From NCBI GenBank assembly GCA_934631995.1, contig CAKTYF010000098.1, positions 1 to 7,019 on the forward strand: a stretch of 7,019 bases of DNA, read 5' to 3'. Source of the DNA: an uncultured Eggerthellaceae bacterium. Its GTDB lineage: Bacteria; Actinomycetota; Coriobacteriia; Coriobacteriales; Eggerthellaceae. The notes below the pieces were generated by a model, which saw nothing but the letters and a program-made list of their open reading frames with translations, was not told where the DNA came from and did not search any database. Shown piece by piece: positions 1 to 5,857 of this stretch (the first letter of the stretch is position 1; every line of letters begins with the position of its first letter). A program made the translations under genes and the position numbers.

Positions 1-1
1 C

Positions 2-112
2 GTGGAGAACGCAAGCTCAAGCGAAACCGAAGGCGGCGCAGCAGGCAAAGACACCAGCGCACCTACCGCTCCGCCCGCCGACTTCGATTGGCAAGCGGAG
101 CTGGGCGAATAA
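2..112 (+). CDS. C-terminal tail of an unidentified protein (5' end outside window)
   Basis: One frame is open from the first full codon to a TAA at 110-112, giving 36 residues. The tail is rich in Ala, Ser, Thr, Pro and Gly and ends in the more structured DFDWQAELGE. That looks like a flexible linker followed by a short acidic, aromatic C-terminal peptide. Nothing in these residues identifies the family. The codons are GC-rich like those of the following genes, which supports real coding. The gene converges on the thrH-like gene with only 9 nt between the two stop codons and no T-run terminator between them. The coding call is reasonable but the function is unknown. Confidence 0.6.
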   Translation: MENASSSETEGGAAGKDTSAPTAPPADFDWQAELGE

Positions 113-121
113 TGCTCCAAA

Positions 122-721
122 TTACCAGTTCGCGCGAATGAACTCCAAAAGCTCCTGATAGGTTTCCAATGCAGGAATCTCCGGATACTGCTCTTTGAGC
201 GCATCGGTAGTACGGAAAAGCGCACCAGCCTTGGAATTTTGAATCATGCGCACATCGTTGTAGCTGTCACCAGAAGCAATGGTATCAAAGCCCAAAGACT
301 GGAACGCACGAACCGCCTTGTACTTCTGATCATCGGTGCGCAGTTTATAGCCAGTGATTTCGCCATTTTCAGCGACCACGAGCTGATGACAGAAAATAGT
401 GGGGTAACTCAACTTTTCCATAAGAGGACGAGCAAATTCCTCAAACGTGTCGCTCAAGATGATGACCTGGGCAAACGAACGCAGCTCATCCATAAACTCA
501 CGAGCACCCGGCAAAAGATCAATACCTGCAATGGTCTGCTGAATTTCCTTAAGCCCCAGACCGTGCTCTTTCAAAATGGCAAGACGATACTGCATGAGTT
601 TGTCGTAATCGGGTTCATCGCGCGTGGTCTTTCGCAGCTCGGGAATGCCTGTGGCATCCGCAAATTCAATCCAAATCTCCGGCGCGGTAACGCCCTCCAG
701 ATCCAAGCAAACAATATTCAT
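122..721 (-). CDS. thrH: ThrH-type HAD phosphatase (phosphoserine phosphatase / homoserine phosphotransferase)
   Basis: This 199-residue cytosolic HAD-superfamily enzyme is the usual length for ThrH (about 205). ThrH dephosphorylates phosphoserine in serine synthesis and can pass the phosphate to homoserine, linking serine and threonine metabolism. Motif I is CLDLEGV, with nucleophile D7 and a Glu two residues later (DxE rather than DxD), followed by the family-typical PEIWIEFA. Motif II is ILSDT (S90, D91). A motif III lysine is K133 or K135. Motif IV is GDSYND (D152, D156). The cap segment KTTRDEPDYDKLM is also ThrH-like. The ATG at 719-721 has AGGGG about 8 nt upstream. The gene shares direction with the methyltransferase upstream, but a 343-nt gap argues for its own promoter. 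Whether the substrate is phosphoserine, phosphohomoserine or both cannot be read from sequence. Confidence 0.9.
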   Translation of the reverse strand: MNIVCLDLEGVTAPEIWIEFADATGIPELRKTTRDEPDYDKLMQYRLAILKEHGLGLKEIQQTIAGIDLLPGAREFMDELRSFAQVIILSDTFEEFARPLMEKLSYPTIFCHQLVVAENGEITGYKLRTDDQKYKAVRAFQSLGFDTIASGDSYNDVRMIQNSKAGALFRTTDALKEQYPEIPALETYQELLEFIRANW

Positions 722-1064
722 ACCTTATGCCCCTATCTTTATTTGCTTTGCACGACGCAAAAACATCGCCGCATTTCGATGATACCGTTCGATAAACCAG
801 CGTTCATTGTGAAACTCATCGCGCAACCCGCACCGCCCATACCCGCAAACGGACGAATAAACTGGTCATCAGCACGGATATGCTGACACAAATGCAAAGA
901 AGATATGCGACGAGTCTGCAATGCTCAACAAAAATACGCGAAAACGCAATCGGCAGTGGCGGTTACCGTAAAACGCGCGCACCACAACCACTCACAAACA
1001 AGCGCAGGGACAATTACCTCCGCAAACAAAGTACGAGCGCGAAAACAATCACTATCGCCACATA
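722..1064. other. Intergenic region with no recognisable gene
   Basis: This 343-nt stretch lies between the start of the thrH-like gene and the stop of the methyltransferase. Short ORFs on both strands (up to about 75 codons) have no family resemblance, no good start context and atypical Arg/Cys-rich composition, so they are not called. No tRNA-like cloverleaf or strong T-run terminator was seen. The part next to 721 should hold the thrH promoter and leader: an A/T-rich patch lies about 10-25 nt upstream of the start codon, but no convincing -35/-10 pair was found. One small inverted repeat (869-886) is listed separately. Confidence 0.5.
869..886. repeat. Small inverted repeat, possible operator or hairpin
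   Basis: TCAGCA and TGCTGA form a perfect 6-bp inverted repeat around a 6-nt spacer, about 150 nt upstream of the thrH-like start codon. It could be a regulator site or a weak RNA hairpin, but a 6-bp repeat can also occur by chance in a region of this size. Confidence 0.2.
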
Positions 1065-2138
1065 CTAACGAACGCGGAAGACGAGATATTCGTTCAAATT
1101 GCCCGTGCGCCCATCGGCGCGGAAGCAATCGGTGAGCTGCGCAACATCGCGCACCGCTGCCGCAAGCGCCTTCACTTCCTCATCGGCGAAATGATGACAA
1201 TAACGGAAAACACCCTGAGCCTGCTGCCAACCTAAAAGGTAGTCATTCGCATCAAGATTCAAACATAATCCCTGTTCAGCGAAGTGTCTTAAGGCAGCTT
1301 CATGAGACTCGTGTGCTTTTTTAGCCAGTCCGGGCTCATCCATGAATCGCCACAGAGACACGGCAACAAGCCCACCCGGAACCGTTGCTGCGCAAAGCGC
1401 ACGCAGCAAGCGCTCCCGCGCCGCGCATCCTGGAACGTGATGAAAAAACCCAAAGCACACGGTCAGATCCGCGTTCGCGCCTTCGGAGCCGGCACTCTTG
1501 CGCGCTGAGTCTTCGCGCAGCGCGTCTTCGCATGCATCGCCCGCGAATCCGGCGGGAACAAATGCAGCGCCCGTGGGCTCGCCGGAGACGGGCACAACAT
1601 CTGCGCCTTCAGAACCGCTGGACGCAAACGGCAAAGCGTGGCCTTCGATAAGCGCCGAAACGATATCGCACAACGTGAAAGCAACACCCGCAGGCGCACC
1701 GACCAACCGCTCGCAAGCATCAACAGCACAATAATCCCAGGTCGCGTTCGGCAACGCACTTTCCAGGAAGCTCTTGAATCGCACATTTCCACACGCTACG
1801 TCCAAAATGCGATGCACCGGTGCGACGGACGCGCCCGCGCCAGCGCCCAAAACACCAGCGGAATGGCGCCGGGCTTCCTCTGCGTCTTCGCACATCACGC
1901 CGTCTGCGTCCGCGTCCGCGTCCGCACCTGCGCCTTCGCCCGCCGTACCCGCTGCAACCGCACCCGCGTCCGCGCCTTCGTCCGCGTCACCCGCGCCTTC
2001 GCCTTCCCAGCCCGTATCAGCCAAAACGCGCTGCCAGCCTGCCCACGCGCTCTGCCGCGTTGCCGAAAACGACTCTGCCTGCGCCGTATAAAACACCTGC
2101 GTTGTGCGGTTCAATATGTTTGCCGTTGAAACGTCCAT
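1065..2138 (-). CDS. Class I SAM-dependent methyltransferase, Trm9-like (predicted tRNA U34 carboxymethyl methyltransferase)
   Basis: This is a 357-residue predicted methyltransferase. Motif I is ILDVACGN at about residues 111-118, an acidic post-I segment is YCAVDA, and the core strand and loop DLTVCFGFFHHVPG lie at 224-237, followed by PGG at 254-256. The C-terminal part reads NDYLLGW (298-304), then FRYCHHFADEEV, resembling the end of Trm9/ALKBH8 methyltransferase domains, where a similar dY-x-W and RYyH-F pattern occurs. Trm9 methylates cm5U34 of tRNA to mcm5U. Residues about 44-103 (Ala/Gly/Asp/Glu) and 173-223 (before the catalytic loop strand) are low-complexity insertions absent from compact family members. 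I chose the ATG at 2138, with GGGAG close upstream; an in-frame TTG at 2159 would add seven residues. The gene is divergent from elp3, with 45 nt between the two ATGs. The methyltransferase fold is secure; the Trm9-like role is inferred from the C-terminal motifs and the neighbour. Confidence 0.8.
   Translation of the reverse strand: MDVSTANILNRTTQVFYTAQAESFSATRQSAWAGWQRVLADTGWEGEGAGDADEGADAGAVAAGTAGEGAGADADADADGVMCEDAEEARRHSAGVLGAGAGASVAPVHRILDVACGNVRFKSFLESALPNATWDYCAVDACERLVGAPAGVAFTLCDIVSALIEGHALPFASSGSEGADVVPVSGEPTGAAFVPAGFAGDACEDALREDSARKSAGSEGANADLTVCFGFFHHVPGCAARERLLRALCAATVPGGLVAVSLWRFMDEPGLAKKAHESHEAALRHFAEQGLCLNLDANDYLLGWQQAQGVFRYCHHFADEEVKALAAAVRDVAQLTDCFRADGRTGNLNEYLVFRVR
1830..2009. 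repeat. Degenerate hexanucleotide repeat encoding an acidic Ala/Gly/Asp-rich tract
   Basis: This part of the methyltransferase gene is built from variants of GCGTCC/GCCTTC on the plus strand, with three perfect tandem GCGTCC copies at 1906-1923. On the coding strand these read as Asp-Ala repeats (DADADAD) inside a longer Gly/Ala/Glu/Asp tract covering residues about 44-103. Because the unit is 6 nt, copy-number change would alter protein length without shifting frame. The tract sits between the N-terminal helix and SAM-binding motif I, so it probably forms a disordered loop. Confidence 0.65.
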
Positions 2139-2183
2139 GCTCTCCCACGAATCCTGCAAAAGAATCCTGTAAAATATGCGGTT
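2139..2183. promoter_or_regulatory. Divergent promoter region between the methyltransferase and elp3, with tandem 13-bp repeat
   Basis: Only 45 nt separate the two ATG codons. A tandem repeat of 13 bp fills 2149-2174: GAATCCTGCAAAA followed by GAATCCTGTAAAA, matching at 12 of 13 positions. The second copy contains TAAAAT (2170-2175), a plausible -10 box for elp3 placed 8 nt before its ATG. With no Shine-Dalgarno sequence upstream of that ATG, this fits a leaderless or nearly leaderless elp3 transcript. On the other strand the same A/T patch reads TATTTT, a possible -10 for the methyltransferase. No good -35 was found in either direction. The compactness suggests shared or mutually exclusive transcription; this is inference. 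Confidence 0.45.
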
Positions 2184-4019
2184 ATGGAAAAAATCATCTT
2201 AGACATAGCCGCCGCCCTACGCCGCGCCGCCGCCACGGGCGAAACGTTTGACGCCGCCCAGCTTGTGCGCTTGCTGCACGCTTACAACAAGCCGCTAGGG
2301 CAAAGTGAACAGTTCTACACGAAAAAGAAGCTGTTGCCATATTACCTGAAAACGAAGGCGGACGACCCCGCGCGCTGGAAAAGCTGGAACATTGACCCCG
2401 CAACCGAGCGTGCCCTGGTACAGCTGCTGCAAATCAAGCCGCGCCGCACCAGCTCGGGCGTTGCCACCATCACGGTCATCACAAAGCCGTGGGGCTGCTC
2501 AAGCAACTGCATCTACTGCCCCAACGACATTCGCATGCCGAAGAGCTACCTGTCGAACGAACCCGCCTGCCAACGCGCCGAGCGCAACTTTTTCGACCCA
2601 TATCTGCAGGTCACTGCGCGCCTGCATGCACTGCGCGAGATGGGTCACACCACCGATAAAGTGGAGCTTATTGTGCTGGGCGGCACGTGGACCGACTACC
2701 CCGAAGACTACCAATACTGGTACATGACCCAGCTGTTCCGCGCTCTCAACAATGGCGAAAGCGCCCCCGAATATGCTGCCGAGCTGCGTGAACGCTACGA
2801 GCGCGCGGGCATTCCCGAGACCGAAGAGGCCCTGAGCGCCTTCGCCGCACCCGCTCAGGCGGCAATCGACGCAGGCGCAGCAACATTCAACGAAGCGCAC
2901 GGCAGGCTCTACGGACAAGACAGTCCTTGGCAACGCTTAGCTTCGTGGCAAACCGCGGCACCCAACGAACTTGAACAGCAGCAACGCATAAACGAAACCG
3001 CCGAGCACCGTTGCGTGGGCCTGGTCATTGAAACGCGTCCCGACACCATCACGCCGCAAACGCTCACGCGCGCGCGTCGCTTTGGCTGCACGAAAATCCA
3101 AATGGGCATCCAAAGTCTTGATCCCGCCGTGCTGGCCGCGAATCATCGAGCTACCAGCACCCAGGAAATCCAGCGCGCCTTTGCGCTGTTGCGCCTGTTC
3201 GGCTTCAAGCTGCACACGCACTTCATGGTGAACCTTTACGGCTCAACACCCGAACGCGACAAGGCGGATTTCCGGCAATTCGTGACCAACGAGCACTTCC
3301 TTCCCGATGAAATCAAGGTGTATCCGTGCGTACTCACGAAGGGAACGCAGCTCGAACGCCTTTATGAACAGGGGGAATGGCAAGCTTACGCCGAAGAAGA
3401 CCTGCTGGACATCTTGGTACACGACATATGCGCCACACCCGCGTACTGCCGCATATCACGCATGATTCGCGACATTTCAAGCGACGACATTATTGCCGGC
3501 AACAAGAAAACGAACTTGCGCCAGCTGGCCGAACTTTCCGCCGCAAAAACCGGTGAACGCATCCAGGAAATGCGCTACCGCGAGATTAAGGGAAAAGCCA
3601 CCGACCTCTCTGAGCTGCATCTTGACGTGGTGCCTTATGAAACGTCGGTTTCGCGCGAGTTCTTCTTGCAGTGGGTCACGCCGCAAAACGAACTGGCAGG
3701 TTTTTTGCGTCTGTCGCTTCCCCTGCGCAACGCTTTGGCAACGCTTGGCGTCGAAGCGCCCATTTTGCCTGGACAAGCCATGATTCGCGAGGTACATGTG
3801 TATGGACGTGCGGCGCACATTGATGGCGAATCCCAAAACGCACAGCATCTGGGTCTAGGCAAAAAGCTCATCGCGCGGGCATGCGAAATTGCTGCCAACG
3901 CCGGCTATAACGAAATGAACGTGATCAGCGCCGTGGGCACACGCGCCTATTATCGCTCGCTCGGATTCGCGACAAGCGAAAACGGCCTTTATCAAACGAA
4001 AAGGATTGCACATGAGTAG
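2184..4019 (+). CDS. elp3: Elp3: tRNA uridine-34 carboxymethyl modification radical SAM/acetyltransferase
   Basis: This full-length 611-residue bacterial Elp3 uses S-adenosylmethionine radical chemistry and acetyl-CoA to build the cm5 group on wobble uridine 34 of tRNA. Residues about 1-90 form the basic N-terminal tRNA-binding part. The [4Fe-4S] motif is C105-x3-C109-x2-C112 (GCSSNCIYCPND), followed by the Elp3 signature NEPACQRAERNFFDPY at 125-140. GGTWTDYP (166-173), VIETRPD (281-287) and QMGIQSLD (306-313) follow. The C-terminal GNAT domain has IREVHVYG (534-541), the acetyl-CoA loop QHLGLGKKL (554-562) and YYRSLGF (589-595). In bacteria and archaea Elp3 acts without the other Elongator subunits. 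The ATG lacks a Shine-Dalgarno sequence. The 3' end overlaps the next gene by 8 nt, so the two are probably translated in a coupled way. All key residues are present and the gene looks functional. Confidence 0.95.
   Translation: MEKIILDIAAALRRAAATGETFDAAQLVRLLHAYNKPLGQSEQFYTKKKLLPYYLKTKADDPARWKSWNIDPATERALVQLLQIKPRRTSSGVATITVITKPWGCSSNCIYCPNDIRMPKSYLSNEPACQRAERNFFDPYLQVTARLHALREMGHTTDKVELIVLGGTWTDYPEDYQYWYMTQLFRALNNGESAPEYAAELRERYERAGIPETEEALSAFAAPAQAAIDAGAATFNEAHGRLYGQDSPWQRLASWQTAAPNELEQQQRINETAEHRCVGLVIETRPDTITPQTLTRARRFGCTKIQMGIQSLDPAVLAANHRATSTQEIQRAFALLRLFGFKLHTHFMVNLYGSTPERDKADFRQFVTNEHFLPDEIKVYPCVLTKGTQLERLYEQGEWQAYAEEDLLDILVHDICATPAYCRISRMIRDISSDDIIAGNKKTNLRQLAELSAAKTGERIQEMRYREIKGKATDLSELHLDVVPYETSVSREFFLQWVTPQNELAGFLRLSLPLRNALATLGVEAPILPGQAMIREVHVYGRAAHIDGESQNAQHLGLGKKLIARACEIAANAGYNEMNVISAVGTRAYYRSLGFATSENGLYQTKRIAHE
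3999..4005 (+). promoter_or_regulatory. Ribosome binding site of the DUF6323-like gene, inside the elp3 3' end
   Basis: AAAAGGA lies 6 nt before the ATG at 4012. It favours that ATG over the in-frame TTG at 4006, which abuts the motif. The site is within the last elp3 codons, which supports translational coupling. Confidence 0.6.
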
Positions 4020-4680
4020 CATCTTCGACTTGCTTGCGCCCGACCGCGGTGCGCAAGAACGCGAAAACCAGATTGTAGCTTGCAACAAGGATACCGCGGA
4101 ATTCGGGCTCTCGCTCACGCGCGAACAAGCCCACGAGCTGGACGTTGCGCACTGCCAGCTGCTGGATGCGCACGACCGCGTGGAATTTGGCACCTCCGGA
4201 ACCATCCAGGTCATCGAAGGGTTTGCTTCTTCGCCTTACCTGGAGCAATTCAATTACGCCGACACCTTGAGTGCGCTGCAAGAGAAGTTTTACGAGCTGC
4301 GCGCGCAGGCAGGCGTTGAGATTTTTGACGACGAGATCATCGACGGCATGCGCCTTCTGTTCGACGGCGATGCGGGCGGCGCCGTTGACCTTTTGGCCAC
4401 CTGCACGCTGAACATGGTCATGGAGGCATACGACACGCAGACCGGCACGCTTGAGGAACGCCAGCGCGAAGTTATTCCCGACATGACGCAGACCACGGAG
4501 GTTCCGCAATTCGAGGAAAACGTGAGCGAAGTATTCGCGCAGGCAACGGAAGAAGGCCAGCAAGCGCTTGACGATGCGGCTGCGGCAGCCATAACAAGCC
4601 CCTGGGACCCCAGCGAGTGGGTCGATGACATTACCGCGCCGGGCTTTGAGGGAGAGAAGTGGGACGATGACTTTGAATAG
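4012..4680 (+). CDS. DUF6323-like protein of unknown function
   Basis: This is a 222-residue soluble, acidic protein with no signal peptide or membrane segment. The core at residues about 34-130 contains LTREQAHEL, then a helix ending in DRVEFGTSGTIQVIEGF (55-71), SPYLEQFNYADTLSALQEKFY (74-93) and DDEIIDGMRLLFDGDAGGAVDLL (106-128). This resembles the R/D-VEFG, SPY-x-Q and FNG-x-A-x-G-S/A patterns I associate with DUF6323, a small family with no known function. Residues about 150-222 form an acidic tail with three tryptophans (W198, W203, W217) that is probably partly disordered. The gene overlaps elp3 by 8 nt and the following gene by 14 nt, so the three are one operon. The family match is from memory; the role may relate to tRNA modification only by context. 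Confidence 0.75.
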   Translation: MSSIFDLLAPDRGAQERENQIVACNKDTAEFGLSLTREQAHELDVAHCQLLDAHDRVEFGTSGTIQVIEGFASSPYLEQFNYADTLSALQEKFYELRAQAGVEIFDDEIIDGMRLLFDGDAGGAVDLLATCTLNMVMEAYDTQTGTLEERQREVIPDMTQTTEVPQFEENVSEVFAQATEEGQQALDDAAAAAITSPWDPSEWVDDITAPGFEGEKWDDDFE

Positions 4681-5413
4681 CGAAAACACGAGAGGCACGC
4701 AAGGCGGCGCAAATGCAACAGACACCGGAGAAGCCACCGACACGACGAGCACAGCGAATGCGGTCACGAACGTCACCCTTCTGCGAACCGCCGACCAAGC
4801 AATCGACAAGCAAGACCTTGCCGCGCTTTCCACCAAAGTGCAAGACGGCCTTATGCGCCTGTTTGTGAAGCAATGCCGCCTGTATACGTGTGGCGGCAGC
4901 GCTTCTATCACGTCGCTTGAGGCGCATGATTTGCTTGACTCTATTCGCTTCGTGCTGCGTGCGCACGATTTGGAAGACCCCGCAACGCTGGCGCGCTTGG
5001 CAAGCGATGATATGGATACCTTGTTTCATCAGGGGCTTCAGGATATTAATCGCCGCGTGGACGATACCATGGAGCTGTGGAACCAGGTTTGCCTGACCAT
5101 GCCGCCCATCAAGAACATCGCGTTGCGCGACACACTGGCAAGCATCGGACAATTCCGCAAGGTCTACGACACGTACTTCGCCGCCTTCGCCGTGCCGGTA
5201 AGCATTGACTATCCGCTGCACGACCCCGTTCCTGAAACGCTGCAAGGCGTGGATTACGTGCATGAATGGCTTGCGCGCTGCCTGAAGGAAGCGCAGTACA
5301 TTGCGCAATTCGACACGAAGGAGTGCATCGCGGTGCTCAAGCGCGCCTGCCCCGATTACAAGGGCTTGCTCATCAACCTTTACGAGCCTATTCATCGCCA
5401 CTTCGGAGATTAG
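4667..5413 (+). CDS. DUF6179-like protein of unknown function
   Basis: This is a 248-residue mainly helical soluble protein. Residues 1-45 are a Thr/Asn/Ala-rich, poorly ordered leader. The conserved-looking part begins near 45 and includes YTCGGSASITSLEAHDLLDSI (73-93), MDTLFHQGLQDI (116-127), YDTYFAAFAVPVSIDYPL (167-184), GVDYVHEWL (194-202) and YKGLLINLYEPI (231-242). These match the pattern I recall for the C-terminal part of DUF6179, often a longer protein of 400 or more residues and a frequent partner of DUF6323; this copy would be a short version. I chose the ATG at 4667, which overlaps the previous gene by 14 nt and has a GGGAGAG-type site about 10 nt upstream. An in-frame non-ATG start at 4625 would add 14 Arg-rich residues and looks less likely. 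No catalytic motif is visible. Confidence 0.72.
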   Translation: MTLNSENTRGTQGGANATDTGEATDTTSTANAVTNVTLLRTADQAIDKQDLAALSTKVQDGLMRLFVKQCRLYTCGGSASITSLEAHDLLDSIRFVLRAHDLEDPATLARLASDDMDTLFHQGLQDINRRVDDTMELWNQVCLTMPPIKNIALRDTLASIGQFRKVYDTYFAAFAVPVSIDYPLHDPVPETLQGVDYVHEWLARCLKEAQYIAQFDTKECIAVLKRACPDYKGLLINLYEPIHRHFGD

Positions 5414-5433
5414 CGGCTGCGGGAAAACGCGAA

Positions 5434-5456
5434 GGAGCGGTGAGTCTTTCCGCCCC
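5434..5456 (+). terminator. Weak hairpin after the elp3 operon, possible terminator
   Basis: GGAGCGG and CCGCCCC can pair with one mismatch around a 9-nt loop, 21 nt after the last stop codon of the operon. No T-run follows, so intrinsic termination here is doubtful. The left end of the adjacent inverted-repeat element has its own CCCAC/GTGGG hairpin followed by TTT (5470-5488), which might serve instead. Confidence 0.25.
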
Positions 5457-5457
5457 C

Positions 5458-5484
5458 TGATAAAAATGACCCACTTTTCTGTGG
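5458..5484 (+). repeat. Left terminal inverted repeat of the IS21-like element
   Basis: This 27-bp end pairs with 5553-5579, with mismatches only at its 10th and 23rd positions. It starts 44 nt after the operon's last stop codon and carries the CCCAC-TTTTCT-GTGGG hairpin, the last base of which lies just beyond the repeat. Confidence 0.8.
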
Positions 5485-5552
5485 GTTTGCCATAGCTTAC
5501 TTTTTTGCGACCTGGGGAAATGTCGATTTTTAACGATTACAAAGAAGAAAAT

Positions 5553-5579
5553 CCACCGAAAAGTGGGTCGTTTTTATCA
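5553..5579 (-). repeat. Right terminal inverted repeat of the IS21-like element
   Basis: This is the inverted partner of 5458-5484 and ends in TTTTTATCA. A perfect 8-bp GC hairpin begins 2 nt beyond it. Confidence 0.8.
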
Positions 5580-5580
5580 T

Positions 5581-5602
5581 GCCGCCCACGCTGTTGGGCG
5601 GC
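5581..5602. repeat. Perfect 8-bp GC-rich hairpin at the right edge of the IS-like element
   Basis: GCCGCCCA, a 6-nt loop and TGGGCGGC form a strong stem-loop. No T-run follows on either strand, so it is not an obvious intrinsic terminator. Its position next to the element end suggests either a pre-existing hairpin that attracted insertion or part of the element's border. Confidence 0.55.
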
Positions 5603-5857
5603 ATCACGTTGGAAACCGTGCAGCAGGTTTGCACGAACCGAATTGTTGACAAAATCAAATGGTCGTCGCAGCGCTCGATAGCGAGACGATCACCGCGAGC
5701 CCGTCGACTATCTCGCTTGTTTTCGGACAAATGGCTACCACCCTTGGGTCCACACTTCACTGTCGCTTTTCGCCGAGTGGGAAATAAAACAATCTGCCTG
5801 CGGAAATGCTGTTTAACTTAGGCTTCTCATCCGACTGTTTCAAGTTCTTCGAACCTA
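5603..5857. other. Stretch without a recognisable gene
   Basis: This 255-nt segment lies between the hairpin and the stop of the zinc-finger gene. Small ORFs on both strands (about 75-80 codons) run into the inverted repeat of the IS-like element and match no family I know. A short GTTC/GAAC stem near 5843-5854 lies just past the stop codon of the minus-strand gene but lacks a T-run. The segment may be eroded mobile DNA; nothing firm can be assigned. Confidence 0.4.

Larger units (their letters stand above)
5458..5579. mobile_element. 122-bp MITE-like element with IS21-family-type ends
   Basis: The ends are 27-bp imperfect inverted repeats, 5458-5484 and 5553-5579, matching at 25 of 27 positions and running TG...CA. 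Each end reads inward TGATAAAAA(T/C)GACCCACTTTT. TG/CA termini followed by a GACCCAC block are typical of IS21-family (istA/istB) elements. The interior includes CCTGGGGAAATGTCGAT and ATTACAAAG, resembling the sub-terminal sequence found downstream of istB. No transposase is present, so this is most likely an internally deleted, non-autonomous copy. No clean target-site duplication is visible. Each end can also fold into a small hairpin (5470-5485 at the left). The family assignment is by recall; the inverted repeats are directly visible. Confidence 0.7.

Noticed and set aside
129..138. 10-bp palindrome TTCGCGCGAA near the end of thrH as a terminator
   Set aside because: It lies inside the coding sequence, has no loop and no following T-run.
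239..886. 215-codon plus-strand ORF overlapping the thrH-like gene
   Set aside because: It is antisense to a clear HAD phosphatase with all motifs, and its translation resembles no family.
739..921. 60-codon minus-strand ORF upstream of thrH
   Set aside because: It has Arg/Cys-rich random-looking composition, no convincing ribosome binding site and no family resemblance; the region is better read as leader and promoter.
1881..2010. CRISPR-like or tandem array in the GCGTCC-rich region
   Set aside because: The units are degenerate hexamers in frame with a methyltransferase gene, with no spacers or long direct repeats.
1638..2251. Several plus-strand ORFs of 105-163 codons opposite the methyltransferase
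   Set aside because: They arise from the GC-rich hexanucleotide repeats read in other frames; their Arg- and Pro-rich translations are typical shadows.
3925..4911. 328-codon minus-strand ORF opposite the two DUF genes
   Set aside because: It is long only because GC-rich DNA has few antisense stops. The plus-strand frames show overlapping operon spacing and family-like motifs.
4631..5401. 256-codon minus-strand ORF opposite the DUF6179-like gene
   Set aside because: It is an antisense shadow of a plus-strand gene with coupled start and conserved-looking motifs.
5530..5821. Possible transposase fragment in small ORFs beside the IS-like element
   Set aside because: Neither strand's translation shows a helix-turn-helix, DDE or IstB ATPase motif, so no fragment can be claimed.
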